A stretch of DNA of 64,000 nt from Erythrobacter sp. HL-111 (GCF_900105095.1 NZ_LT629743.1:868001-932000); one strand, 5' to 3'. Positions 33,307 to 45,528 are shown, counted from the first letter of the stretch. The notes: a model not told the origin generated them from the letters alone. Numbers and translations: made by a program.

Positions 33307-34530
33307 TCACTGCGCCGCGGCGAGCCGGGTGATGAGGTCCGACCATTCGCCGCGATAGGCGCCGGTCGCCGTCGGCCAGTTGCTGACGATCGCGACGACG
33401 AGCTTGCGGTCCGGGATGATCGTGATCGACTGGCCGAAAATGCCCTGCGCGCCGAAACTGCCGCCGGGATAGGTCCACCACTGGTAGCCGTAACCGAAGC
33501 CGCCGTTCTCGAAGTCGACCAGGCGAGCCCCCGCCTCGGCGAACCAGTCCTCGGGCACGACCTGCCTGCCGGAGACGCCCTTCCCGCCCTCGAGCACGAA
33601 CTGGCCCATGCGGGCATAGTCCGACAGGCGCAGCGAAAGGCAGCAGCCCCCGATATTGCCGCCGAGCGGGGTCGTCATCCAGAACATGGGGCCGGCAAAG
33701 CCCGCCGGCTCGACGATCTTTTCCTGCGCGTATTCGGCGAGCGGGAGGCCGACCGCGTTTTCGACGAGCATTCCCAGAAGGTTCGTCTCGCCGGTCTTGT
33801 AGACGAATTTCGTCCCCGGTTCGGCCTCGCGCTCGAGCTCCTGCATCTGGATCAGCGCGCCTTCCGGCCCGTATTCGACGATATAATCGTTCATCCGGGC
33901 GACGTCGGAATCGGGATCGGTGTAATCCTCGTTCCACTTGGCCCCGCTGGTCATGGTCGCGACCTGGCGCACGGTCACGCCGTCATAGGCCGTTCCGGCG
34001 AATTCGGGAATGTAATCGGTCACCTGATCGTCGAGGCTGGCGATGAAGCCGTCCCGCACCGCCGCGCCGAGCAGGGTCGAGGTGAAGCTCTTGGCGACCG
34101 AAAAGCTCGTCCAGCGGTCCTGCGGGGAGAGCCCGAGCCCGTATTCCTCGAACCGCACGCGCCCGTCCTCGAGCACCATCACGCCCGCAGCGGAGCTTTT
34201 CTCCATCAGGGCGCGCATCTCGGCGGCGAAAGCGGGCGGGAGCGGTTCGCCCCGCGGCAGGTCGCGCGGGGTCGAGGCAGCGGGAACCTCGTGCCCGGGG
34301 AACCAGTCCTCCATCGCGCGGAAACGGGCGGAACGCTGTTCGTCGTCCCAGAACAGCACCTGCAGTTCCGCCGGGTCGCGCTCCGGCGGGGTGACGAGTT
34401 CGACCTCGCCAAACGCCGGGGCCGCGCTCGCCATCGGGGCGTCGGCGCCGCCGAGCGTGCCCGTGCAGGCCGCGGTCCCGGCAAGGCAGGCGGCAAGGAA
34501 GGCGCCAAGCGCGCCGCGTTCGATGGTCAT
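33307..34530 (-). CDS. Serine hydrolase, beta-lactamase/class C family (lipoprotein)
   Basis: A 407-residue secreted esterase/peptidase-like protein of the beta-lactamase class C fold. The N-terminus ends in LAGTAAC, a lipobox, so it is probably lipid-anchored. Nucleophile Ser and Lys form the SxxK motif FSVAKSFTS; the Tyr motif follows near DYIPEFAG/ARMNDYIVEYG; HxG is replaced by FGAQGIFGQ. It is not likely a true beta-lactamase; esterase or D-amino peptidase activity is more usual in this group. It converges with the PilZ gene. Confidence 0.88.
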   Translation of the reverse strand: MTIERGALGAFLAACLAGTAACTGTLGGADAPMASAAPAFGEVELVTPPERDPAELQVLFWDDEQRSARFRAMEDWFPGHEVPAASTPRDLPRGEPLPPAFAAEMRALMEKSSAAGVMVLEDGRVRFEEYGLGLSPQDRWTSFSVAKSFTSTLLGAAVRDGFIASLDDQVTDYIPEFAGTAYDGVTVRQVATMTSGAKWNEDYTDPDSDVARMNDYIVEYGPEGALIQMQELEREAEPGTKFVYKTGETNLLGMLVENAVGLPLAEYAQEKIVEPAGFAGPMFWMTTPLGGNIGGCCLSLRLSDYARMGQFVLEGGKGVSGRQVVPEDWFAEAGARLVDFENGGFGYGYQWWTYPGGSFGAQGIFGQSITIIPDRKLVVAIVSNWPTATGAYRGEWSDLITRLAAAQ

Positions 34531-34610
34531 GTCGGTCGTCCCCTCTCGGTCGAATTTCGCAGAGGGTCTTACCCCCCGTCCCGCGCCGGAGGCAAGCGCG
34601 CGCGGGGCCG

Positions 34611-36002
34611 CTATTCGCCGTTCATCGCCCTGTAGGCGGACAGCGCCCGCTCGCGTCCGGCCTTGTGGGCGATGATCTTGCGCGGATAGCCCTTTGGACG
34701 GCAGCCATGCGCCTCGGGATCGTGGATCGCCGGGGCGTCGAGCCCGGCGAGTTCGGGCACGTAACGGCGGATGTAGCCCGCCGCGTCGAACTTTTCGGAC
34801 TGGGTGAGCGGGGCCATGATCCGCACGAACATATTGGAGTCGACGCCGGTGCCCGAATTCCACTGCCAGTTGACCGAGTTCGAGCCATAATCGCCATCGA
34901 CGAGGCAGTCCCAGAACCACTTTTCGCCCTCGCGCCAGTCGATCAGCAGGTGCTTGATGAGGAAGCTCGCGGTGATCATCCGCACGCGGTTGTGCATCCA
35001 GCCGATCTGGTAAAGCTGGCGCATCCCGGCATCGACGATGGGGTAGCCGGTCCTGCCCTCCTGCCACGCCTCGAGGTCGCGCGCGGCGTCCTCGTCCTTC
35101 GCCGGGTCGCGCCAGCGAAACGCGTCGTATTCCTCGCGGTAATTGCGGCTGCCATAGGCGGGGAACCGGCAGATGACGTTCTGCGCGTAGTCGCGCCAGA
35201 CCAGCTCGCTCTCGAAGCTCCGCCAGCCTTCCGAACGGTGGTGTTTCAGCGCGTGCCACACCTGCACCGGGGTGATCTCGCCGTGGTGGAGATGGGGCGA
35301 CAGGCGCGAGGAGCCGTCGATGCTCGGCAGGTTGCGCCTCGCCTCGTAGTCGCCGACGCAGGCGTCCCATTCGGCGAGCCGTTCGTGCGCGGCCTCCTCG
35401 CCCACGCTCCAGAAGGCGGCGATCCCGCCCGACCAGTCGGGTTTCGTCGGGAGCAGCTTCCAGTCGGACAGATCGTCGCTGGCGGGCCATTCGTCGGGCG
35501 AGGACAGCGTTTCGGGCTCGGGCACCGCGTCGCGCGGGGGCAATTGCGCGCGCAGGGCTTTGTAGAATGGCGTGTAGATCTTGTAGGGCTCGCCCGACCC
35601 CGTCGTCACGTGGCCCGCCGGGAACAGGTAATTGCCGTCGTGGAGCGTCAGGTCGAGCTTTTCGGCGAGGGCGCCTTGCGCCTTCCTCCACCACGGCTCG
35701 TAATGCCGTTTCGCGTGGACGGAGCGCGTTCCGAGCGCGTCGGCGACCTTGCACAATTCCTCGACCGCGTCCCCGCGCCTCAGGACGATCCGTGCGTTGC
35801 GCTTGCCGAAGCTCCGCGACAGGCTCTCGATCGAATGGTGCAGCCACCAGCGCGAGGCCCCGCCCATCGCGTGGTGCCCCGCCGCCGCATCGTCGAGCAC
35901 GTAGACCGCGCAGACGGGACCCTTGCGGGCGGCTTCGTAAAGGGCGGGATTGTCGGCCATGCGCAAATCGCGCCGCAGCCAGACGATCTGGACGTCACTC
36001 AT
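34611..36002 (-). CDS. phrB: Deoxyribodipyrimidine photo-lyase
   Basis: A 463-residue class I CPD photolyase that repairs UV pyrimidine dimers using blue light. The N-terminal antenna domain opens with QIVWLRRDLRMADNPAL. The FAD domain shows SRLSPHLHHGEI, WRDYAQNVICRFP and TGYPIVDAGMRQLYQIGWMHNRVRMITASFL, then DGDYGSNSVNWQW with the Asn and Trp near the lesion and electron-transfer chain. Length is typical. It precedes the membrane hydrolase gene by only 15 bp on the same strand. Confidence 0.95.
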   Translation of the reverse strand: MSDVQIVWLRRDLRMADNPALYEAARKGPVCAVYVLDDAAAGHHAMGGASRWWLHHSIESLSRSFGKRNARIVLRRGDAVEELCKVADALGTRSVHAKRHYEPWWRKAQGALAEKLDLTLHDGNYLFPAGHVTTGSGEPYKIYTPFYKALRAQLPPRDAVPEPETLSSPDEWPASDDLSDWKLLPTKPDWSGGIAAFWSVGEEAAHERLAEWDACVGDYEARRNLPSIDGSSRLSPHLHHGEITPVQVWHALKHHRSEGWRSFESELVWRDYAQNVICRFPAYGSRNYREEYDAFRWRDPAKDEDAARDLEAWQEGRTGYPIVDAGMRQLYQIGWMHNRVRMITASFLIKHLLIDWREGEKWFWDCLVDGDYGSNSVNWQWNSGTGVDSNMFVRIMAPLTQSEKFDAAGYIRRYVPELAGLDAPAIHDPEAHGCRPKGYPRKIIAHKAGRERALSAYRAMNGE

Positions 36003-36017
36003 GCCGGCAAGAGCGCA

Positions 36018-36974
36018 TCAGGGCGCGGGGAGTTCCTCACATTTGTGAGCGGGCAATCTCACGCTGAACCGGTCGCGCGCGCGCGGGTCGTAATACCGCG
36101 CATCGCGCAGGATGACCGAACCGTCCTCGGCCCGTTCGGCAAAGGGCGCGCGCGACCAGAACAGGAAGGCGCGCGCCTCCTGCGATGCCTCGGCAGCATC
36201 GGCGGGGATCCGGCACACCGGCGCGAGCGGCGCGTGATAGCCATTGCCGAAGGCTTCTCCTTCCCATTCGCTCGAATACCAGCGCCCGTCCTCGGTCCGG
36301 ATGATCCGTTCGCGCTGCCAGAAGAACAGCGGCACGGGCGAAGCGATCGCGATCTCCGGCTCGGGATCGTAAAGCTTGGCCTTGTGATAGGCCACATAGT
36401 CCGAAACCAGCCCGTTGAAGGCGACGTAGAGCAGCATCAGAGCCAGCGCGATCTGCGCGGTCAGAGTCGCGCGCTCCGCCCCCTCGCGCGTCTCGATCCG
36501 GCGCGAACGCCACAGCGACACCCCAAGCAGCGCCCACAGCCAGACATCGACGATGAACAGCGTGTCGCCATAGAACCATGCGCTCGAAAACGGTTCGAAC
36601 AGGCGGATGCCGTAGACATTGAGCCAGTCGAGCGCCGGGTGGGTCAGGCAGGCGATCAGCGAAAGGGCGTAAAGCCACCCGAAATCGACCGGCGCGCGGG
36701 CCTCGGGCCGGGTGCCGCGCCTGTCCTGCCAGCGGTCGAAGGCCCACAGCGCGGCGGCGAGCAGGAAGGGCAGCACCACCCAGGCGACCGGTCCATGGGT
36801 GATCCCGCGCCGGAACCCGAGATGCTCCGCCCCGTCGAGCCAGAAGAAGCACGCCGCGTCCACATCCGGCAGGTTCGCCCCGATCACGAGCGCCGGCATG
36901 GCGAGCCCGGTCTGGCGCTTGAGCCCCGCCTGCCCGATCAGCGCGCCGACGAGGCTGTGGGTGATGTTGTCCAT
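36018..36974 (-). CDS. Membrane-bound metal-dependent hydrolase (YdjM/DUF457 family)
   Basis: A 318-residue inner-membrane protein. The N-terminal metal-binding features of the family are MDNITHSLVGALIGQAGL, GANLPDVDAACFF, RRGITHGPVAWVVLPFL and CLTHPALDWLNVYG, with His and Asp ligands spread over about five hydrophobic segments. A C-terminal soluble domain (~200-318) carries WQRERIIRTEDGRWY. The family is linked to membrane or lipid homeostasis in E. coli (LexA-controlled YdjM), but the substrate is unknown. It forms an apparent run with phrB and the small membrane protein upstream. Confidence 0.85.
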   Translation of the reverse strand: MDNITHSLVGALIGQAGLKRQTGLAMPALVIGANLPDVDAACFFWLDGAEHLGFRRGITHGPVAWVVLPFLLAAALWAFDRWQDRRGTRPEARAPVDFGWLYALSLIACLTHPALDWLNVYGIRLFEPFSSAWFYGDTLFIVDVWLWALLGVSLWRSRRIETREGAERATLTAQIALALMLLYVAFNGLVSDYVAYHKAKLYDPEPEIAIASPVPLFFWQRERIIRTEDGRWYSSEWEGEAFGNGYHAPLAPVCRIPADAAEASQEARAFLFWSRAPFAERAEDGSVILRDARYYDPRARDRFSVRLPAHKCEELPAP

Positions 36975-36990
36975 GCCGCCCCCTTGCGCC

Positions 36991-37377
36991 CTAGGCCCGG
37001 GTCCCGCTTTCGAACTCGCTCCGGGCGAGCGGCGTCGCGGCGGTCGTCCCGGCAAGATAGCCGCCCAGCACGGTGAAAGGCGTCGCCAGCCACTCGGTGA
37101 AGGCGATCATGCCGAGCAGCATCAGCAGCAGGCCGAAGACCAGCTTCGACAGGGCCAGCGCGACGACGATCCGGCGCTTGACGCTGGCCGGCGCATCGGG
37201 CGGATCGAACCGCCGCTCGATCGCCCCGCGCGATGCGAAACCGGCGATCGCGCCCGCGGCGATGCCGAATATCGCGGTCTGGACCTGGTTCGCGAGCGGC
37301 AGGAAATAGGCCGCCAACATCGCGCTCGGCGCAAAGAGCAGAGGCAGCCGCGTGCGGGTCCTGACCGAATATTTCAT
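36991..37377 (-). CDS. Hypothetical small membrane protein
   Basis: A 128-residue protein with three or four hydrophobic segments (LLFAPSAMLAAYFLPLANQ, AIFGIAAGAIAGFAS, VALALSKLVFGLLLMLLGMIAF and FTVLGGYLAGTT). ATG 37377 is chosen because GGAAC precedes it at a normal distance; the upstream ATG at 37422 has none. No family is recognised. It lies 16 bp before the YdjM-like gene on the same strand and divergent from the esterase gene. Confidence 0.7.
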   Translation of the reverse strand: MKYSVRTRTRLPLLFAPSAMLAAYFLPLANQVQTAIFGIAAGAIAGFASRGAIERRFDPPDAPASVKRRIVVALALSKLVFGLLLMLLGMIAFTEWLATPFTVLGGYLAGTTAATPLARSEFESGTRA

Positions 37378-37496
37378 GCGCTGTTCCGCGTTCCTTTCCG
37401 CAAATGGTTCGGGCGGCTTCATGGCAGTGGAAATGCGCCTCGCTCCCGCCTATCACGCACCTGTCACGCAGGGACACAACAGGGAGAGAGACCACC

Positions 37497-38441
37497 ATGG
37501 ACCAAGCCGCCCCTTTCGTCAGGCCCGACATGCAGGCCTTCCTCGATGCGCTCGCCGCCATGGAGGGACCGGCCATCACCGACATGACCCTCGAGGAAGC
37601 GCGCGCAAGTTACGTGGCCCTTCATGCCATGGCAGACAAGCCCGCGCGCGAACTTGCCGTGATCCGCGACCTTGCCTGCCCGGGTCCGGCGGGGGACATT
37701 CCGCTCAGGCTCTATGACGCCCGTGAAGCCCGCGAACCCGGCCCGGTGGTGTGCTTCTTCCACGGCGGCGGCTTCGTCATCGGCGACCTCGAGACGCATC
37801 ACGCGCTGTGCACCGAACTCGCCCACCTGCTCGACCTGCCGGTGGTCGCCACGCACTACCGCCGCGCGCCCGAAGCGCCGTTTCCCGCCGCGATCGAGGA
37901 TTGCGAGGCCGCCGCGCGCTGGATCGCGGGCAATCCGGGGGAACTCGCCCGCGAGGCGACGGGGCTGGTGACGATCGGCGACAGCGCCGGGGGCAATGCC
38001 ACGGTCGTCGTCACCCAGCTGCTCGGCCAGGACCCGGCCGCGGTGCCGGTGGTCCTGCAGGTGCCGATCTTCCCGCTGGTCGCCGATGCCGAAGGCTCGG
38101 CCAGCATGGCGGATTTTTCCGAAGGCTTCGTCCTCACCGCCGAGACCATGGGCTTCTTCGATGCCGCATACGGCGCCGACCGTTCGGACCCGCGCGGCTT
38201 TCCGATCCTCGGCGATCATTCCAGCGCGCCGGCGACGATCGTCGTCACCGCCAGCCTCGATCCGATCCGCGATTCGGGCCGGGAATACGCCAAGGCGCTG
38301 GTCGATGCGGGGCGCGATTGCCTGTTCCTCGAAATGCGGGGCGTCACCCATTCCTTCACCAACCTGCGCCAGGCCGTGCCCAGCACGCAGGCCGACCTCG
38401 AAAAGGTCGTCGCGGCGATGAAATTCATGCTGGCGGCCTGA
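37497..38441 (+). CDS. Alpha/beta hydrolase, hormone-sensitive-lipase family
   Basis: A 314-residue carboxylesterase of family IV. The oxyanion HGGG motif (residues 89-92, FFHGGGFVIG) is present. Nucleophile Ser163 lies in GDSAGG, Asp in VTASLDPIRDSG and His in GVTHSFTNL. GGGAGAGAG before the ATG is a strong ribosome site. The N-terminal cap helix (RPDMQAFLDALAAMEGP) is typical. It is followed after 3 bp by rppH. The natural ester is unknown. Confidence 0.93.
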   Translation: MDQAAPFVRPDMQAFLDALAAMEGPAITDMTLEEARASYVALHAMADKPARELAVIRDLACPGPAGDIPLRLYDAREAREPGPVVCFFHGGGFVIGDLETHHALCTELAHLLDLPVVATHYRRAPEAPFPAAIEDCEAAARWIAGNPGELAREATGLVTIGDSAGGNATVVVTQLLGQDPAAVPVVLQVPIFPLVADAEGSASMADFSEGFVLTAETMGFFDAAYGADRSDPRGFPILGDHSSAPATIVVTASLDPIRDSGREYAKALVDAGRDCLFLEMRGVTHSFTNLRQAVPSTQADLEKVVAAMKFMLAA

Positions 38442-38444
38442 CCC

Positions 38445-38939
38445 ATGACGAGCGCTACGCCGCACGACCTGCCCTATCGCCCCTGCGCGGGCTTCATGCT
38501 GCTCAACGCCGAGAACCTCGTCTTCGTCGGCCAGCGGATCGAGACCCGCGCGCACGGGACCTGGCAGATGCCGCAGGGCGGGATCGATCCGGGCGAGGAC
38601 AAGCAGGCGGCGGCGCTGCGCGAACTGGGCGAGGAAACCGGCATCACCCCCGACCTCGTCGAGGTCATCGCCCCCGCCTCGAAACCGCTGCGCTACGACC
38701 TGCCGCCCGAACTGCTGGGCAAGGTGTGGAAGGGAAAATATCGCGGGCAGGAACAGCACTGGTTCCTCGGCCGCTTCCTGGGGAGCGAGGACGACATCGA
38801 CCTCGAGGCGCACGACCCGCCCGAATTCAACGCCTATCGCTGGATCGAACCCGACCGGCTGCCCGAGCTGATCATCCCGTTCAAGCGGCAGGTCTATCGC
38901 GAGATCCTCGAGGAATTCCGCAGCCACATCCCGCGCTAG
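38445..38939 (+). CDS. rppH: RNA pyrophosphohydrolase (Nudix)
   Basis: A 164-residue Nudix hydrolase that removes pyrophosphate from 5'-triphosphate RNA, starting mRNA decay. The Nudix box runs G45-I67 (GGIDPGEDKQAAALRELGEETG). YRPCAGFMLLN, GTWQMPQGG and the KGKYRGQEQHWFLGRF region are RppH-specific. It is coupled to the esterase gene (3-bp gap). Its TAG stop shares the palindrome CTAG (38936-38939) with the stop of the convergent GST gene. Confidence 0.94.
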   Translation: MTSATPHDLPYRPCAGFMLLNAENLVFVGQRIETRAHGTWQMPQGGIDPGEDKQAAALRELGEETGITPDLVEVIAPASKPLRYDLPPELLGKVWKGKYRGQEQHWFLGRFLGSEDDIDLEAHDPPEFNAYRWIEPDRLPELIIPFKRQVYREILEEFRSHIPR

Positions 38940-39610
38940 AAACGAAAGACGATCGAATCGCGGTCGTCTTTCGCCCGCGCCGCCCTGAAGCTTTCCATCG
39001 CCTCGACCCGGTCGAACCACCTCGCCGTGTTGGGAAAGCCGTGCTCGAACGCGCCTTTTTCGCGGGCGGCGAACATCGGATAGACCAGCGTGATGTCGGC
39101 CGCGGTGAGGTTGTCGCCCCCGAAAAAGGGCTTTTCGGCAAGGTCCCGTTCCATCAGGGCGAACAGCGCGTCGAGCCGCGGGTTCACGAAGAGCTTTCGC
39201 ACCTGCCCGAAAATCGCCTTCAGCAGCGCGCCGATCGGCCACGGCGTCCGGCTTTCGAGCAGGGTCAGCACCATCGCCACGCCCTGGATGCTCATCAGCG
39301 AACCCTGCGCGGCGTGGAACCAGAACAGGTGTCGCGGGCGGTCGGGATGGCCCGGGCCAGGGCGCAGCGGGCTGTCGGGATACGCATCGAGCACGTGGTC
39401 GATGATCGCATTGCTTTCGGCCAGGACGAGGTCGCCATCGGTCACGACGGGCGCGGTGCCGAGCGGCGAGAGGGCCTTGTAATCGTCGGGCACGAGATTC
39501 GTTTCCGGATCGCGCCGATAGGTCTTCAGCTCGTATTGCGCGCCCAGTTCCTCGAGCAGCCAGAGGATGCGGAAGCTCTGCGAATATTCGAGATGGTGCA
39601 GCGTCAGCAT
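38936..39610 (-). CDS. Glutathione S-transferase family protein
   Basis: A 224-residue GST. The N-terminal thioredoxin-like domain reads LTLHHLEYSQSFRILWLLEELG with the GSH-binding VPDDYKALSPLGTAPVVTDGDLVLAESNAIIDHVL. The C-terminal helical domain includes GDNLTAADITLVYPMFAA. The candidate catalytic residue is Ser/Tyr in LEYSQSF. The stop overlaps the rppH stop in opposite orientation. Probable detoxification or redox enzyme; substrate unknown. Confidence 0.9.
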   Translation of the reverse strand: MLTLHHLEYSQSFRILWLLEELGAQYELKTYRRDPETNLVPDDYKALSPLGTAPVVTDGDLVLAESNAIIDHVLDAYPDSPLRPGPGHPDRPRHLFWFHAAQGSLMSIQGVAMVLTLLESRTPWPIGALLKAIFGQVRKLFVNPRLDALFALMERDLAEKPFFGGDNLTAADITLVYPMFAAREKGAFEHGFPNTARWFDRVEAMESFRAARAKDDRDSIVFRF

Positions 39611-39622
39611 GGGGCCGCCGCG

Positions 39623-40120
39623 TCAGTGCGAGGCGGTCTTGCCCTCTGCCGTGTCGACAGCGAGCCGCCGGGCGGTCGCCCCGGTCGCGATGGTCGAGCG
39701 CAGCGCCACGGTTTCGGGGCAGGAATCGCCGCACATCGATTGCAGCCGGGCAAGGTTGCGTTTCGCCTTTTCGATCGCGCCCTTTTCGACCAGCGCCGCG
39801 CCTTCGCCCGCAATGGCGGCGAAATTGTCGGGATCGCGGGCCAGCGCCTCGCGGTAATAGCGGATCGCCTTGCCCTGCAGCCCGTTTTCGCGCGCGGCCT
39901 CGGCCAGGCTGACGAAGATCGGGGTATGGCCGGGATCGACCGCCAGCGCCGCCTCGAAGGCGTCGATCGCGCCCTGCGTGTCGCCCGCCGCGAGCGAGGC
40001 CTCGCCCTGTTTGATCAGCGCTTCGGCCCGCACGTCCGGTTCGCGTTCCTGCGCGCTCGTCACGCTTGCCGTGGTGGCGAGGAAGAGCGAAAGGGCGGCG
40101 GCAGCGGGCGCGAAACGCAT
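39623..40120 (-). CDS. Periplasmic tetratricopeptide-repeat protein
   Basis: A 165-residue exported protein. A signal peptide (APAAAALSLFLATTASVTSAQE) is followed by about three TPR units: ALIKQGEASLAAGDTQGAIDAFEAAL..., PIFVSLAEAARENGLQGKAIRYYREAL... and NFAAIAGEGAALVEKGAIEKAKRNL. A small C-terminal region has a Cys pair (MCGDSCPE) that could form a disulfide. A scaffold role is likely, the partner unknown. It lies 12 bp upstream of the GST gene. Confidence 0.82.
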   Translation of the reverse strand: MRFAPAAAALSLFLATTASVTSAQEREPDVRAEALIKQGEASLAAGDTQGAIDAFEAALAVDPGHTPIFVSLAEAARENGLQGKAIRYYREALARDPDNFAAIAGEGAALVEKGAIEKAKRNLARLQSMCGDSCPETVALRSTIATGATARRLAVDTAEGKTASH

Positions 40121-40179
40121 GAACAGCTCCTTGATCTCAGCAAGCCGGGAGGCAGCAGGCTCAGCCATAAGGCATATGG

Positions 40180-41385
40180 CTAACACGGACGCGCGAGAAT
40201 GGCGATAAAAAACCCGTCCGTGCCGTCGCGCAGCGGTTCGAGCCGCCAGCCCTCGCCCCGCGCCGTGCCGAGCGGAAGGTTAACGGGGCGCGCGGCGAAA
40301 CCCTCGTGGCGGGAAAGAAACGCGCAAGCGCGCTGCGCCCCCTCCTCGTCGAGCAGCGAGCAGGTGACGAACACGATCCGCCCGCCCGGCTTCACCAGCG
40401 CGGCGGCGATGTCGAGCAGGCGGTCCTGCAGCGCCGCATAGCCCCGGAGCGCGCGCGGGGTGAGCCGCCATTTGGCCTCGGGCTTGCGCCGCCACGTGCC
40501 CGTCCCCGAACAGGGCGCATCGACGAGGACGAGGTCCGCCTTCCCCGCGACATCGCCCAGCGCCTCGCGCTCGCGGCCGGGATCGAGCAGGCGCGGCTCG
40601 ATCAGCCCCGCCCCGGCGCGTGCCGCCCGCGGGGCGAGGTTGCCGAGCCGCCGCTTGTCGGTGTCGCAGGCGATCAGGCGCCCCGCGTTCTCCATCGCGG
40701 CGGCGAGCGCGAGCGACTTGCCGCCCGCCCCCGCGCACAGGTCCACCACCATTTCCCCCGGGCGCGCGGCGGCGGCGAGGCAGGCGAGCTGGCTGCCGTG
40801 ATCCTGCACCTCGACGAGACCCTGCGCGTAGGCTTCCCATTCCTCGGCCCGCGTGCCGGAGGCAAAGCGCAGGCCCTGCGGCGCGGCGAGGGGTTCGCCC
40901 GGTTCGGGAAGGTCGAGCGAGGCGCGGTCGGTCCTGAGCGTGTTGACCCGCAGGTCGAGCGGCGCGCGGCCCATCAGCGCCGCGGCCGCCTCGCCCGCGA
41001 CGCCCGACCGCGCGAGCGCCGCCACCAGCCAGTCGGGCGCGAGGCCGGGCCGGGCCTCGATCGCGCCATTGTCGGTCAGGGGTGCTTCGATCGGGGCGGG
41101 GCCGTGGGGCGACCCGTCGAACAGATCGAGCAGGTGATGGTGGGCCGGGTCCGCCCGGCCATAGGCGAGCATGGCATCGCGGCCATTGCCGGGCACCGGG
41201 CCGAGCGCGCGGATCGCCCCGTAGACGAGTTCGCGCACCGCCCGGCGGTCCTTCGACCCGGCATAGCGGCGCGCGCGGAAATAGTCGGCAAGGATGCGGT
41301 CGGCGGGCGCGCCCTCGGCTTTCGCCGCGTCGATCACGGCGTCGAGCACCTCGATCGCGGCCTGCACGCGCGCGGCGGGGGTCAT
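40180..41385 (-). CDS. rsmB: RsmB/NOP-family rRNA cytosine-C5 methyltransferase
   Basis: A 401-residue class I SAM-dependent methyltransferase acting on rRNA cytosine. The N-terminal NusB-like helical region spans ~1-120. The catalytic domain shows VDLCAGAGGKSLALAA, ACDTDKRRLGNL, the DAPCSGTGTWRRKPE motif with one catalytic Cys, and FVTCSLLDEEG with the second. The ATG at 41385 is preceded at Shine-Dalgarno distance by GGAGGAGGG (41395-41403), which is an arm of the palindromic repeat. Target-site identity (967 in E. coli) is not proven here. Confidence 0.9.
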   Translation of the reverse strand: MTPAARVQAAIEVLDAVIDAAKAEGAPADRILADYFRARRYAGSKDRRAVRELVYGAIRALGPVPGNGRDAMLAYGRADPAHHHLLDLFDGSPHGPAPIEAPLTDNGAIEARPGLAPDWLVAALARSGVAGEAAAALMGRAPLDLRVNTLRTDRASLDLPEPGEPLAAPQGLRFASGTRAEEWEAYAQGLVEVQDHGSQLACLAAAARPGEMVVDLCAGAGGKSLALAAAMENAGRLIACDTDKRRLGNLAPRAARAGAGLIEPRLLDPGREREALGDVAGKADLVLVDAPCSGTGTWRRKPEAKWRLTPRALRGYAALQDRLLDIAAALVKPGGRIVFVTCSLLDEEGAQRACAFLSRHEGFAARPVNLPLGTARGEGWRLEPLRDGTDGFFIAILARPC

Positions 41386-41392
41386 GCGAAAG

Positions 41393-41530
41393 CACCCTCC
41401 TCCCCCGGAGGAGGGGGGCCGGGGGTGGTGGCAGCGGCGCGAACGCGCCGCGATGCCTGCGGCAGCGAAACCACCCCTCGGTCCCCTATGCCTGTCCCGG
41501 CGCAGGCCGGGATGAAAGGGAGGGGAGGAA
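41393..41530. repeat. Composite palindromic repeat between rsmB and guaB
   Basis: Module P appears as CCCTCCTCC-CCC-GGAGGAGGG followed by GGGGGTGGTGG (41395-41431). Module Q appears as AACCACCCCTCGG...ATGCCTGTCCCGGC-GCA-GGCCGGGATG (41469-41513). Between them GCGGCGCG-AAC-GCGCCGC forms another hairpin. The same P and Q modules occur, in a different order, around the DUF559 gene. It fills nearly all of the 150-bp gap. Confidence 0.8.
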
Positions 41531-41535
41531 AAGGC

Positions 41536-44624
<3,089 letters not shown>

Positions 44625-44628
<4 letters not shown>

Positions 44629-45419
44629 TTCGCCGTCCAGCCCCCGTCCATCGAGAGGTTTGCGCCGGTGATGTTGTCCGCCGCCGCCGAACACAGGAAG
44701 ACCGCCATCGCGCCGACATCCTCGGGCCGGACGAATTTCCTGGTCGGCTGCCCCGCGAGCAGGACATTGTTGATGACCTCCTCGCGCGTCATCCCGCGCG
44801 CCGCCATGGTGTCGGGGATCTGGTTCTCGACCAGCGGGGTCCAGACATAGCCGGGCGAGATGCAGTTCGCGGTGACGCCGTGTTCGGCGAGTTCGAGCGC
44901 GATGGTCTTGGTGAAACCGGCGATGCCGTGCTTGGCCGCGACATAGGCGCTCTTGAACGGCGAGGCGGCGAGCGAATGCGCGCTCGCCGTGTTGATGATC
45001 CGCCCCCATCCCTTCGCCTTCATGCCGGGCACGGCGAGCCGGGTGGTGTGGAACGCCGCGGTGAGGTTCAAGGCAATGATCGCGTCCCACTTCTCCGGGG
45101 GAAATTCCTCGACCGGGGCGACGTGCTGCATCCCGGCATTGTTGACGAGAATGTCGATCCCGCCGATCTCGTCCATCATCGCGGCGATGGCATCCGCCTG
45201 CATCAGGTTCGCGCCGTTGAAATCCGCGCCCAGTTCCTCGCACAGCGCGGCGATCTCGTCCTCGTCGCCCAGCCCGTTGAGCACGATCGCCGCCCCTTCC
45301 GCCCGGAGCGCGCGCGCGATCGCAAGGCCGATGCCCGAGGTCGAGCCCGTCACCAGCGCGCGCCGCCCCGCCAGCGTGGCCCCGCCAGCCGCAGCAGCAG
45401 CCGCATCGCTCTTGTGCAT
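44625..45419 (-). CDS. 3-hydroxybutyrate dehydrogenase-like SDR
   Basis: A 264-residue NAD-dependent SDR close to D-3-hydroxybutyrate dehydrogenases, which oxidise 3-hydroxybutyrate to acetoacetate. The cofactor loop is VTGSTSGIGLAIA. NNAGMQHVAPVEEFPPEKWD is the strongest subgroup signature. The catalytic Ser is in INTASAHSLAAS with Tyr/Lys in SAYVAAKHG, and the C-terminus is GANLSMDGGWTAK. The ATG 45419 follows AGGAGAAGG. The stop overlaps the start of the peptidase gene by GTGA. Confidence 0.87.
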
Positions 45420-45528
45420 TGCGTCCTTCTCCTGCACTCGCTTCGTCATCGCCTGGGTGCTTTTGCCGTGCGCGCGCCGCCTGTCCAGCGATTTGCGGGA
45501 TCGGCGCTTTCGGGGAGGGAAGGACGCC

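Noticed and set aside
33307..34530. Beta-lactamase resistance gene
   Set aside because: The SxxK motif places it in the broad class C/serine hydrolase fold, but the KTG-type motif is not evident and the lipoprotein form is typical of esterase-like relatives.
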